A DNA stretch of 64,000 nucleotides from the NCBI RefSeq assembly GCF_001700435.1, contig NZ_LYPC01000030.1, forward strand, positions 1 to 64,000. The letters are read 5' to 3'. Made by a program: the position numbers and the translations under genes. The notes below the pieces were generated by a model that saw only the letters and a program-made list of their open reading frames with translations, was not told where the DNA came from and did no database searches. Numbering within the stretch: position 1 is the stretch's first letter; each line of letters begins with the position of its first letter. This DNA is from Paenibacillus pectinilyticus. Its GTDB lineage: Bacteria > Bacillota > Bacilli > Paenibacillales > NBRC-103111. Of the stretch, positions 9,041 to 17,555 are shown piece after piece.

Positions 9041-9072
9041 TTGACAAGCGTTAAGAATTGATTAATTATGAA
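9041..9072 (+). promoter_or_regulatory. Candidate promoter of the GNAT/beta-helix operon
   Basis: TTGACA at 9041-9046 is a perfect -35. The best -10 candidates are AATTAT (9064, spacing 17) and TATGAA (9067, spacing 20). It lies directly upstream of the operator-like block 9076-9153 that is shared with the promoter at 12609. Confidence 0.55.
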
Positions 9073-9075
9073 TGT

Positions 9076-9153
9076 AAAAATAAATCTGAAACAAATCACA
9101 AAGGATTTAACGTGTTGATTCTGGTTTAATAATTAAACCAGAAGTGAATCAGA
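9076..9153 (+). promoter_or_regulatory. Operator-like block A (shared with 12639-12716)
   Basis: Two parts are repeated at the second promoter: the AAATCTGAAACAAATCAC segment at 9082-9099, and AAACCAGAAGTGAATCAGA at 9135-9153. Within each part AAAYCWG-like half-sites recur every 10 bp. A separate palindrome CTGGTTTAAT-A-ATTAAACCAG spans 9121-9141 and overlaps the second part. The position downstream of the -10 suits a repressor. Confidence 0.65.
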
Positions 9154-9190
9154 TTCGAAAGGGTTGCAATTCGAACGAAGGAGGAGATCC

Positions 9191-10336
9191 ATGATTGAGA
9201 TTCGTCATGTACGCCCGGACGAAATGGAACAGGCTGTTCGTCTTTCTGATGAAACGTTTCGTGATGCGGAGCAGGCATCTATGTTGAAAGCGTTTCCGAG
9301 TGCGTTTGACGCTCGTCTCTATCAGTCTTTCGGTGCATTCGAAGGAGATGAGCTTGTCGCTTTCATGGGACTTGTTCCTTCTGTGGTGCAAGTCGAAACC
9401 GCTAGGATGAGCGTGCTGTCACTAGGTTCCGTATGTACACATCCGAACTATCGGGGCAAGAAAATCGCATCGACAATGCTGAGAGACGTGTATGCTCATG
9501 CTGAACGGGCTGGTGCAAGTATGCTGCTCGTTTCGGGCGATGGACCGCTCTATATGCGAGAGGGTTGCCATTATTTTGGCAGTGTTTCCCGATTCGTAGT
9601 GTCTGCTAGTCATGAGAAGATGCAATCGTTCAAGGCCAAACATGGTACCGTCATTCGTTCGATCCATGCAGGTGATTGGTTTCAGCTTCATGCTGTAGCA
9701 GCGAATCGGACCGTTCGGTATGAACAAGGAGTGGCTGAACTCCCGATTTTGATAAACAGCGAGGCAATTGCTAGTTGTTATCACATGCAGCATGCCGTAT
9801 ATGCATCATTCGAATCTGAACAAATGACTGCTTATGCCATTGTAGCTGTACCGATGGAAGGCAGGGCTATGGGGGAAGAATCTCCCTTTGTTGTGGAGTG
9901 GGGCGGCGACGCGGTAGCTGTAGTATCTATTCTTGCGTATGCTTTGCATGCGGAGAAGTTGGAAGCCCTAGAAATTCCAGTGGTGTGGCACGAAACTAAG
10001 CTGCTGCAGGCCTTATCGATTTTTCCGTACAAAAAGATGAGGAACCATGGCACCGTGCACATTGTGAATCCGGAGCGTCTGTTTAACGAACTGCTGCCTT
10101 ATTTAACGGGGAAAGCACCTGCCGCAGCTGCCCGATTGTCCCTTCGACAAACATTGAATGGCGGGGCTATTCTGCTGTTGGATAACAGGGAAGAGGCAAC
10201 TTTGCATGCAGAGGAGCTTGTTGCTCTATTTTTTGATCCACAGCCTAAGATGAACGTTCCTGAACGATTAAAAGATCAATTGGATCAACTGTTTCCCGTC
10301 CCATTTCCACATGCGGGTGGGTTGAATTTTGTTTAG
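9191..10336 (+). CDS. GNAT-family N-acetyltransferase, two-domain
   Basis: 381 residues. An N-terminal GNAT domain has the acetyl-CoA-binding segment VCTHPNYRGKKIASTML; the rest resembles the second half of Eis-like multi-domain acetyltransferases but is poorly conserved. ATG 9191 is chosen because AAGGAGGAG ends 5 nt before it. The substrate is unknown. It is followed after 26 nt by the beta-helix gene and shares its promoter, so it may acetylate or deacetylation-protect a sugar intermediate; this is inference. Confidence 0.82.
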   Translation: MIEIRHVRPDEMEQAVRLSDETFRDAEQASMLKAFPSAFDARLYQSFGAFEGDELVAFMGLVPSVVQVETARMSVLSLGSVCTHPNYRGKKIASTMLRDVYAHAERAGASMLLVSGDGPLYMREGCHYFGSVSRFVVSASHEKMQSFKAKHGTVIRSIHAGDWFQLHAVAANRTVRYEQGVAELPILINSEAIASCYHMQHAVYASFESEQMTAYAIVAVPMEGRAMGEESPFVVEWGGDAVAVVSILAYALHAEKLEALEIPVVWHETKLLQALSIFPYKKMRNHGTVHIVNPERLFNELLPYLTGKAPAAAARLSLRQTLNGGAILLLDNREEATLHAEELVALFFDPQPKMNVPERLKDQLDQLFPVPFPHAGGLNFV

Positions 10337-10362
10337 GAATTTAAGACTTTGGAGGCCATGCT

Positions 10363-12486
10363 ATGATCCAAGTATCCAACCTAGAAGAGCTGTTTGCGGT
10401 TCAAGTTCATACGATTGAGGATGGACAACTTGCCTACCTTGATGGGTATTATCAAAAGGGAGACGAGGGCAGGAAATTTGTTCGCTGGTCTTCAAACTGT
10501 ACCGAAGCCGACAACGGAGGCACGGTCCATGCTCCTCTGCAAGGAGGGAGCGGCCGCTGGAAAACGGTACATCAGGGCGTTGGCGATTTTCGGTGGTTCG
10601 GTATTTTCGACACGACCAAGCATGCGGACGACGCCATGGATGCACTGGTGAACGATAGCTCGATTCATCGGATTGAGGCACATACAGATCTTAATTTTGT
10701 TAGACGGCATACATACGACCGCAGTCATATTGAACTTGATTTTTACGGTCATACCGTCACGACAGAAGGGATCGCGTTAAATACGAAGGCCAACCCGTTC
10801 GGAGCACTTATTTTTTTTCAAGGGAAGGCAACGGGTGACGCGCAAACACTCATACTCTCTGCCGAGCTTCCGGAGCAAACGGATGTGCTAGAGGTGCTCG
10901 ACGCATCGGCTTTTGCCGTGGAAGATTGGTGGATTGTAAGGATTCAGAATCATCCGGAAGGGTATGCGCAGCGCGAGCTGGATTATATGCTTCAGGTCAC
11001 CGAAATTATTGATGATAGTCATATTCGGATCAATTATAAGCTCGGTTGGACGCTTACGGCAGGGCGGGAACTAACATTCAAGAAAATGCAACCCGTCAAA
11101 CGAAGTCATGTGCGTAATATGAATTTTATAGGCGTGGCCGTGCCGTACAATGGTTCAACGAGCGAAAAGCCATTTGAGCACTGGGATCAAGTCGGATCAC
11201 ACCCCATTGCTTACGAGTTCGCAGTCGATTGTCATGTCAGCGATATCACAGCCTCGAAGGTATTCTGGCCGGTTATCGAGCGGCGTTACTGTACCCATTT
11301 TGTCACAGAACGTTGTAGACTGATGAATCCTGAGGAAGTGATTTGGGGCGGGACTGGCTATCTGACGCAGCAGCTCAATGTTTTGTACGGACATGTTCGT
11401 GATTGTCATACCAGTAACGCGCGACATTTGAACGATTTCACTTGTGCGGCTTACTGTATGGTGGAGAACTGCCACGGTGATGGGGATGAACATGGTTCGT
11501 TTGTTACCCACGGTCAATTCGAGCATGATCTCACGTTTATCGGAAATTCAGGATTACTTTCGTTTGCGAATAGCGGCACCACCTGGGGGGATAGTGCGAA
11601 GCGAATCACGGTGAAGAAGCATGTTGCCTCACGTGTGGTTGCGCACAAGCGCATTACCGATCTGACACTTGAGGATGTTCACGCTGTCTGGAAAGATGGC
11701 TTAGTGGATTCCGGTACGATTTGGGCGAATGCAGATGGCTTGCAAATGCGGGGCTGTACGGCAGAAACGATGCTAACCTTGTCGCAGAGTTCATCGCGAT
11801 CGAAGCGAAGCAATCTTGCTGACGGTTGTTCCTTCGGTATGACGAAGGGGGCTGAAATCGCTCGTCTGCCCGGCAATACACAAGTCGGGTTTCGTCCAGT
11901 CACGACGAGTTTCACCATGCGCAATTGCCAATTTCACAACGTTGATCAGAATGCCATTGGCAGTATGGACCGGCTTGAATTGCTGAATACTTGGTTTAAA
12001 GGAGCTTCTCCAGAAGCGAAGCCGATGCAAGTCTGGTGCCCTGAGGTGATCATACAAGGCGGCGGTTTCGAGAACACCGGTTTGAGATTCGAGGAAGGGT
12101 TCTCGCCTGATCTGACTGCCCAGAGGGATTCATCCATCACAATAGATGGCGGCGCGGTTTTCCGTGGAACGAATGCCGATAAGGCTTTTATCAAGCGTGA
12201 AAATATGTCAGGTATTATGACGTGGGATTTTGGCGACTACAAGAGCTCAGCAATCGATGCAGAGACAGCACATTTCAGCATGCGTGGCGGCTGTAACAAA
12301 GTGAGAGCGATGGGTTCTCGCTATGCTGGCGGTAAGTATGAGATAGCGGAAGGAGCTTTCGCAACAGGGGAAGCAGGATCTTATTTCCTCATGATAGCTT
12401 GCGTGGAAGAAGGGGTAGACAGGTCAGAGCTACCTGCTGAAAATGATAGAATAAAACATCGAAACGGGAATGTAATCATGCCTTGA
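10363..12486 (+). CDS. Cytoplasmic parallel beta-helix protein, paralogue of the Tat-exported protein at 20158
   Basis: 707 residues without a signal peptide. The segment VGDFRWFGIFDTTKHADDAMDAL resembles the start of pectate-lyase-3-type beta-helix domains (DFGAkgDGxtDDtxAi). The rest is a run of short beta-rich turns, as in right-handed beta-helix lyases, epimerases and tailspikes. The longest conserved block shared with the paralogue contains NARHLNDFTC, ENCHGDGDE and THGQ-EHD and is the likely active site. ATG follows TTGGAGG. I do not recognise a characterised family member; a polysaccharide lyase, hydrolase or epimerase is the best guess. Confidence 0.75.
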   Translation: MIQVSNLEELFAVQVHTIEDGQLAYLDGYYQKGDEGRKFVRWSSNCTEADNGGTVHAPLQGGSGRWKTVHQGVGDFRWFGIFDTTKHADDAMDALVNDSSIHRIEAHTDLNFVRRHTYDRSHIELDFYGHTVTTEGIALNTKANPFGALIFFQGKATGDAQTLILSAELPEQTDVLEVLDASAFAVEDWWIVRIQNHPEGYAQRELDYMLQVTEIIDDSHIRINYKLGWTLTAGRELTFKKMQPVKRSHVRNMNFIGVAVPYNGSTSEKPFEHWDQVGSHPIAYEFAVDCHVSDITASKVFWPVIERRYCTHFVTERCRLMNPEEVIWGGTGYLTQQLNVLYGHVRDCHTSNARHLNDFTCAAYCMVENCHGDGDEHGSFVTHGQFEHDLTFIGNSGLLSFANSGTTWGDSAKRITVKKHVASRVVAHKRITDLTLEDVHAVWKDGLVDSGTIWANADGLQMRGCTAETMLTLSQSSSRSKRSNLADGCSFGMTKGAEIARLPGNTQVGFRPVTTSFTMRNCQFHNVDQNAIGSMDRLELLNTWFKGASPEAKPMQVWCPEVIIQGGGFENTGLRFEEGFSPDLTAQRDSSITIDGGAVFRGTNADKAFIKRENMSGIMTWDFGDYKSSAIDAETAHFSMRGGCNKVRAMGSRYAGGKYEIAEGAFATGEAGSYFLMIACVEEGVDRSELPAENDRIKHRNGNVIMP

Positions 12487-12492
12487 ATATCG

Positions 12493-12528
12493 GAGAAGCC
12501 TGTCTGTTAGAGGATGGGCTTCTTTTTT
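12493..12528 (+). terminator. Terminator after the cytoplasmic beta-helix gene
   Basis: GAAGCC and GGGCTTC pair around a 15-nt loop, followed by TTTTTT. Confidence 0.75.
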
Positions 12529-12580
12529 AATGTCAATTATATGTGATGTTTATATTCAGTTATGTTATGTTACCTTACAC

Positions 12581-12594
12581 TGTAAGCGATTTCA
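12581..12594 (+). promoter_or_regulatory. Perfect cre (CcpA) site upstream of the MDR-permease operon
   Basis: TGTAAGCGATTTCA matches the catabolite-responsive element consensus TGWAANCGNTNWCA at every position. It lies 15 nt upstream of the -35 at 12609, a position compatible with carbon catabolite control. Confidence 0.75.
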
Positions 12595-12608
12595 ATTATA
12601 AAAAGGTG

Positions 12609-12638
12609 TTGACAATACATGTCTAGGCTAACTATAAT
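12609..12638 (+). promoter_or_regulatory. Promoter of the MDR-permease operon
   Basis: TTGACA (12609-12614), 18-nt spacer and TATAAT (12633-12638): both hexamers perfect. Confidence 0.85.
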
Positions 12639-12716
12639 AAAAATAAATCAGAAACAAACCACAGTGATTTAATAAATGAGATTGTGGTGCACTTATCAAA
12701 TCAGAAGTAAACCAGA
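12639..12716 (+). promoter_or_regulatory. Operator-like block B (shared with 9076-9153)
   Basis: The 34-nt segment starting AAAAATAAATCAGAAAC and the downstream AAATCAGAAGTAAACCAGA (12698-12716) match the block at the 9041 promoter with few differences, at the same distance from each other and from the start codons. It starts right after the -10, so a bound protein would block initiation or early elongation. Confidence 0.7.
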
Positions 12717-12731
12717 AAAGGGGTGGGGGTT

Positions 12732-13760
12732 ATGCGAGCAGTAAAGGGCATCAATGGGTCAGCGCAAGTATTGGAGCTTCCGAACCCGGAAATGATTCCT
12801 CAATTTGTCAAAGTGAAAACGGAATATTCTGTCGTTAGTGTAGGCACCGAGCTAATGATGATAACCAATAATGGGGATGCTAATTTAGGTTATAGCGCTA
12901 GTGGCATTGTGATGGAAGTTGGGGAAGGTGTTACACATGTTGTTCCTGGACAACGCGTAGCCTGTTATGGGGTACCGGCTCATAGGGAACTGCTGCTTGT
13001 ACCGAAGCATTTGGTTGTACCGGTGCCAGATGGTGTGACACAGCAGGAAGCGGCATTTGTCGGTATTGGAGCCATTGCGATACATGCGTTGCGCCAAGCT
13101 AAACTGAGCTTCGGGGAAACGATTATCATAGCTGGGCTTGGTATCTTAGGGCAAGTGATCGCCCGGATTGCGCATGCAGCATCCTATAAAGTGATTGGTC
13201 TAGAGCTGATGGAAGAGCGCTGCCGTATGTTAGAGGCCATTGGGGCAATAGCTTGCCGCAACCAAGATGAGCTTCAGAAGGCTGTAGAATCTGATCAGGC
13301 ATGTAAGGGCGCGGATGCCGTTATGCTTTGTGCGAGCAACCGGAAGTTTAGTATGATAGATGATGCGATTGGTTGGCTGCGGGACCGTGGTCGCGTCGTG
13401 ATTGTCGGGGATACGGGCACGGAATTTGATCGGGATCTGCTTTTTATGAAAGAAGCGAGTGTACATATTTCACGTGCGGGCGGTCCTGGCCGCTACGAGG
13501 AAACGTACGAGCAGCAAGGGGTCGATTACCCGATAGGCTATGTGCGATGGACGGAAGGCAGGAATATGGGGGAATTCTTACGTTTGATAGATGGGCATAA
13601 GATTGATATTCAATCACTGATTACGAATGAATGCGCACTCGACGAGTTACCTATCATGTATCAAAGCTGTTTTGAAAAGCCACAGAAATCCTTGGGTATT
13701 GTCGTGCGATATGACCAGCCTAATCCCGCCGGAGCAGCAGATTCCTTTGACAACTTATAA
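12732..13760 (+). CDS. Medium-chain dehydrogenase/reductase lacking zinc ligands
   Basis: 342 residues. N-terminal GroES-like domain and a Rossmann fold with GLGILGQ near residue 137. The cysteine, GHE and structural-zinc cysteines of zinc alcohol dehydrogenases are absent; the GHE position reads GYSASG. This matches the N-terminal half of the bi-domain oxidoreductases in which an MDR domain is fused to a Gfo/Idh domain. Start ATG 12732 follows AAGGGGTGG; GTG 12723 lies inside that site. First gene of an operon with two sugar ABC permeases, so it probably oxidises or reduces the imported sugar. Confidence 0.82.
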   Translation: MRAVKGINGSAQVLELPNPEMIPQFVKVKTEYSVVSVGTELMMITNNGDANLGYSASGIVMEVGEGVTHVVPGQRVACYGVPAHRELLLVPKHLVVPVPDGVTQQEAAFVGIGAIAIHALRQAKLSFGETIIIAGLGILGQVIARIAHAASYKVIGLELMEERCRMLEAIGAIACRNQDELQKAVESDQACKGADAVMLCASNRKFSMIDDAIGWLRDRGRVVIVGDTGTEFDRDLLFMKEASVHISRAGGPGRYEETYEQQGVDYPIGYVRWTEGRNMGEFLRLIDGHKIDIQSLITNECALDELPIMYQSCFEKPQKSLGIVVRYDQPNPAGAADSFDNL

Positions 13761-13775
13761 AGGAGGTGATGGGGT

Positions 13776-14735
13776 ATGCGAGCAAGTGTGAAGTCGATTT
13801 CCGGTGAACATCCAGGAAGAAGACGAATGACCACGCATGTTTGGAAAACGTTTCTTCGTTACAAATGGTTGTATCTACTTATGGTTCCAGGCATTGCTTA
13901 TTACATTGTTTATCACTATGTGCCGATGTTCGGACTCGTAATCGCGTTTAAGAAGTATAACCTCATGAAAGGGCTGTGGGGCAGTGAATGGGTCGGCTTC
14001 GATAATTTTCGAACGATTTTCGCTTCGCCGGAATTCCCTGGTCTTGTACGAAATACGCTTCTGATCAGTGTGTATCGTATTTTGTTCAACATGCTCCCGG
14101 ATGTTATGCTGGCACTCATTTTAAATGAAATTCGTGCTCCTTGGTTCAAAAGAATCGTACAGACGATCACCTACGGACCTCATTTCTTGTCTTGGATTAT
14201 TGTATATGGTCTTGTGTTCTCTTTCTTTGCACCCGGTGCAGGGTTAGTCACAACATTCTTTCGGGATATGGGTTGGGGAGATCTGGATGTACTGACGAAC
14301 TCTGAATTTTTCCGTCCGCTGCTCGTCACATCCGATATTTGGAAGAGTACTGGTTTCGGAGCGATCATCTACTTGGCAGCACTAGCTTCGATCAACCATG
14401 AATTATATGAAGCAGCCGTCGTTGATGGTGCAGGTCGTTGGCGGCAGATGTGGCATATTACGCTTCCAGGCATTCGCGAGGTATTCATCTTACTGTTGAT
14501 TTTACGAATTGGGCACATTATGGACGCTGGCTTCGAACAAGTATATATATTCCTGAATGCTCGCGTTTACGATGTGGGTGACATTCTCGACACCTGGATT
14601 TTCCGCCGGGGTATTGAACAAATGGAATTCAGTGTTCCAGCGGCAATGGGTGTGTTCAAATCAGTGATCGGTCTGGTACTCGTGATTGGAGCGAACAAAC
14701 TGGCTAAAAAAGTCGGCGGGTCCGGCATCTGGTAA
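13776..14735 (+). CDS. Sugar ABC transporter permease, LplB-type
   Basis: 319 residues, six predicted membrane spans. The binding-protein-dependent permease EAA loop is present (EAAVVDGAGRWRQMWHITLPG), near residue 210. Belongs to the LplB/YteP class of CUT1 transporters used in Bacillus relatives for oligosaccharides such as pectin and rhamnogalacturonan fragments. A perfect Shine-Dalgarno (AAAGGAGGTGAT) lies just before ATG 13776. No ATPase gene is nearby; such systems commonly share an MsmX-type ATPase encoded elsewhere. Confidence 0.93.
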   Translation: MRASVKSISGEHPGRRRMTTHVWKTFLRYKWLYLLMVPGIAYYIVYHYVPMFGLVIAFKKYNLMKGLWGSEWVGFDNFRTIFASPEFPGLVRNTLLISVYRILFNMLPDVMLALILNEIRAPWFKRIVQTITYGPHFLSWIIVYGLVFSFFAPGAGLVTTFFRDMGWGDLDVLTNSEFFRPLLVTSDIWKSTGFGAIIYLAALASINHELYEAAVVDGAGRWRQMWHITLPGIREVFILLLILRIGHIMDAGFEQVYIFLNARVYDVGDILDTWIFRRGIEQMEFSVPAAMGVFKSVIGLVLVIGANKLAKKVGGSGIW

Positions 14736-14748
14736 AGGAGGCATCGTT

Positions 14749-15636
14749 ATGCCATTCATACTTAAGAAAACGAAAACAGACCGAATAGTAGATGCCGTTC
14801 TTTACACCGTACTCGGGCTTTTCTGCTTAGCGACACTGTTTCCACTCTACTTTGTCTTCATCATGTCCATCACGCCTTACACCGAAGTGCTGAAGAACGG
14901 CGGATTTGTCATCGTACCGCATGCGGTCACCTTCGAAGCATTCAAAACGATTTTCTCCAGCAACACAGTGCCCAAAGCCTTGCAAGTATCGATATTTGTT
15001 ACGGTTGTTGGTACAGCGTGTAACTTAGCGATTACAACGATGCTGGCCTATCCGTTATCGAAGAAATTTTTACCAGGGCGTAATATCGTCTTAATGGGGA
15101 TCGTGTTCACCATGCTGTTCTCAGGGGGGATCATTCCCGTCTATCTAACTGTGAAAGCTACGGGCCTGATGAATACGTTATGGGCACTTATCATACCCGG
15201 TCTTGTATCTTCTTTTAATATTCTGATCATGAAAACTTTCTTTGAAGGGCTTCCGTATGAAATTGAGGAGGCGGCGAAGGTGGATGGCTGCAGCGACATT
15301 GGTACATTGATACGGATTGTGCTGCCGCTCTCGATGCCGATTATGGCGACACTTGGGTTATTCTACGGGGTAAATCACTGGAATGCTTACTTCAGCGGGG
15401 TCATGTATTTGAATGATCGCAGCCTGTATCCGATACAGGTCGTGCTGCGCAACATGATTGTGTCACCAGCTATCAGCCAGGAGCTTGCGATATCCCAATC
15501 TTCCTTGAATACGATGCCTCCAGAAACCATCAAAATGGCAACCGTTGTAGTCGCGATCGTACCGGTACTCATCGTTTATCCGTTTCTACAAAAATATTTC
15601 GTCAAAGGCATGCTGTTAGGCGCTGTCAAAGGATAA
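14749..15636 (+). CDS. Sugar ABC transporter permease, YtcP/LplC-type
   Basis: 295 residues with six membrane spans and the EAA loop EEAAKVDGCSDIGTLIRIVLPL. Partner of the LplB-type permease. ATG 14749 is preferred over the longer frame because AAAGGAGG is 7 nt upstream and the longer form would overlap the previous gene. Translation is probably coupled to the upstream permease. Confidence 0.93.
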   Translation: MPFILKKTKTDRIVDAVLYTVLGLFCLATLFPLYFVFIMSITPYTEVLKNGGFVIVPHAVTFEAFKTIFSSNTVPKALQVSIFVTVVGTACNLAITTMLAYPLSKKFLPGRNIVLMGIVFTMLFSGGIIPVYLTVKATGLMNTLWALIIPGLVSSFNILIMKTFFEGLPYEIEEAAKVDGCSDIGTLIRIVLPLSMPIMATLGLFYGVNHWNAYFSGVMYLNDRSLYPIQVVLRNMIVSPAISQELAISQSSLNTMPPETIKMATVVVAIVPVLIVYPFLQKYFVKGMLLGAVKG

Positions 15637-15638
15637 GT

Positions 15639-15668
15639 CTAACAGCGGCTTTGCCGCAATGGTGTTAG
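15639..15668 (+). other. Stem-loop after the permease genes
   Basis: CTAACA-GCGGC-TTT-GCCGC-AATGG-TGTTAG forms a strong imperfect hairpin immediately after the permease stop. There is no T run, so it looks like an mRNA 3'-end stabiliser or processing point rather than a terminator. Confidence 0.6.
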
Positions 15669-15759
15669 GAGAGTCACTTATTCACTTATTAAGTACGAGG
15701 AGGTGGCAAGGGGGAGAAGATCAGCAGCGGTTTGCGAGCAAACGATTCGTATCCAATGA

Positions 15760-15788
15760 TTGACAAAAGTAAAATGGCTTGATAGTAG
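15760..15788 (+). promoter_or_regulatory. Candidate promoter of the binding-protein gene
   Basis: TTGACA at 15760-15765, 17 nt, then a weak TAGTAG at 15783. It would give the lipoprotein gene its own transcript in addition to read-through from 12609. Confidence 0.45.
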
Positions 15789-15842
15789 TTTCATTCTCGT
15801 TCTCATACTTATTCTTCTAAAACGAACAGGGGGGGCTTTCAT

Positions 15843-17447
15843 TTGAAAACGTTATCAAAAGTAACTACTGTTTTATTAGCATCTTCACTGGTCCTTGCTG
15901 CATGCTCGAATTCGAAAGATGAGAGTTCGACATCTTCTCCAGCGAACACGTCAACAACGACGGCGAGTCCAGAAGCGAAGAAGGAAAAGCTAGACTTGAG
16001 TTGGATGGTTATCGCTGATGCGAGCGCCCAACTTCCTTCGGCTGATAAAGACTTCGTGAAAAAAGCGATTGAAGAGAAGTTCAATGTCTCTCTGAAAATG
16101 ACTTATTTGCCGCTAGGCCAAGACTATACCAATAAATTAAATACGATGATCGCTTCCGGCGATATTCCTGATGTTTTCTACGCTGACGGTATTCCTTCTA
16201 ATAACTACATCCGAGATGGTGTTGCGAGAGACTTGACGGGGCTCGTCACACCGGCTAAAATGCCAAATTACTTTAAAAATTGGGTGTCGGAAGCAACGTT
16301 GAAATCCTACCAAGTACAAGGTGCGTTCAAGCGTGCCCCTGTTCCGTACGAAACAAGCTACTACCGTACCTTCTATATTCGGAAAGACTGGCTCGACAAG
16401 CTTAATTTGAAAATGCCAACCAACTACGACGAGCTTGTTAACGTCATGAAAGCTTTCACGTTCAATGATCCAGACGGTAACGGCAAGAACGATACGTATG
16501 GCTTTACAGCGGCAGGCGGCGGCGCAAGCGTGTCGATGGACTTCCCAGAATTCCTGAAAAATGGCTTAGCTGGGGACACGTATGTTGAAAATGATCAGTT
16601 CATTGATGTTCGTACCGATATCCGCATGCAAAATGTACTTACCGATATTAAGACACTGCTGGATATGAAAGTTGTCGATCCGGATTGGTTCCTGAACAAG
16701 TATGGCCAGCATTTTGACAAAGCTGCACAAGGTAAAGCAGGTATCGTGATCGGCCAAGGCAGAGACCTTGCATTTGACAACAACCCGGCTGGACTACAAA
16801 TGAAATCAAAGGCAGCAGGTCAAACGACCGCAGACTGGGAGCCATTCCATCCGTGGGAAAAAACCGGCACATGGGTTGAAACGATTCCGCAAAATCCGTT
16901 CTTGATAAGCTCCAAGAGCTCGGACGCGAAAGTTCAGCGCTCCATTGAAATTCTAGATTGGCTCGCTGGTGAAGAAGGCTTCCTGTTGACGCGATACGGG
17001 AAAGAAAACGTTGATTATAAACGCAACGGGAAAGACATCGAAGTCAATCAAGATGCCTACAAAAAAGACGTTGTCGACAATAACAATTTTATTGAAGTCT
17101 ACGGATGGTTCACACCTCGTAAACCAGAAGTATTCGGATTGAATATCATTGATCCTAAGGTTACGGAGCGCGATAAGAAAATCGTTGAGAAAATCAACTC
17201 TTACAAAATTCTTCCGTCCGTGGGTACTGCCCTTACCGTCAAAGAAGGTATGGACATCGGCGCAATGCGCAAACGCATGAACGAGCTGCACGTTCAAATC
17301 CTGTACAAAGAGAAGGATGCATCCAATTGGCCGCAATATCGCCAAGAAGTGATGACGAAATTCGGCGGCAAAGCGATTTTTGATAACTATGCAGAGCTCA
17401 CGTCCACAGCGAAAGGCAAAACGATCAAATTCAAATCGGAAAACTAA
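15843..17447 (+). CDS. Extracellular sugar-binding lipoprotein (LplA/YtcQ-type)
   Basis: 534-residue substrate-binding protein anchored to the outer face of the membrane: signal peptide with lipobox LAAC (VLAACSNSKD), a Ser/Thr-rich linker, then a cluster D-type binding domain (length and pattern match LplA/YtcQ proteins). It works with the two permeases upstream. The start is TTG at 15843 after GGGGGG; the next ATG is far inside. A cre site overlaps the start codon. The gene has a higher share of optimal codons than its neighbours, as expected for an abundant protein. Confidence 0.92.
   Translation: MKTLSKVTTVLLASSLVLAACSNSKDESSTSSPANTSTTTASPEAKKEKLDLSWMVIADASAQLPSADKDFVKKAIEEKFNVSLKMTYLPLGQDYTNKLNTMIASGDIPDVFYADGIPSNNYIRDGVARDLTGLVTPAKMPNYFKNWVSEATLKSYQVQGAFKRAPVPYETSYYRTFYIRKDWLDKLNLKMPTNYDELVNVMKAFTFNDPDGNGKNDTYGFTAAGGGASVSMDFPEFLKNGLAGDTYVENDQFIDVRTDIRMQNVLTDIKTLLDMKVVDPDWFLNKYGQHFDKAAQGKAGIVIGQGRDLAFDNNPAGLQMKSKAAGQTTADWEPFHPWEKTGTWVETIPQNPFLISSKSSDAKVQRSIEILDWLAGEEGFLLTRYGKENVDYKRNGKDIEVNQDAYKKDVVDNNNFIEVYGWFTPRKPEVFGLNIIDPKVTERDKKIVEKINSYKILPSVGTALTVKEGMDIGAMRKRMNELHVQILYKEKDASNWPQYRQEVMTKFGGKAIFDNYAELTSTAKGKTIKFKSEN
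15844..15857 (+). promoter_or_regulatory. Perfect cre (CcpA) site at the lipoprotein start codon
   Basis: TGAAAACGTTATCA matches TGWAANCGNTNWCA at every position. It begins in the TTG start codon, a roadblock-type position for catabolite repression. Confidence 0.7.
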
Positions 17448-17476
17448 TTAGCAATTCGTGTTCTGCTCATTTCGAT

Positions 17477-17511
17477 CAGACTGACGAACGCACCATGGTT
17501 TCGTCGGTCTG
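17477..17511 (+). other. Hairpin between binding-protein gene and SDR gene
   Basis: CAGACTGACGAA and TTCGTCGGTCTG pair over 12 bp (one G-U) around an 11-nt loop. No T run follows. Such stem-loops behind binding-protein genes often protect the upstream mRNA and reduce downstream expression. Confidence 0.6.
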
Positions 17512-17555
17512 ACGTATGAGATGTTCCTGCTATTTATAGAATGGAGGTTTTCCGC

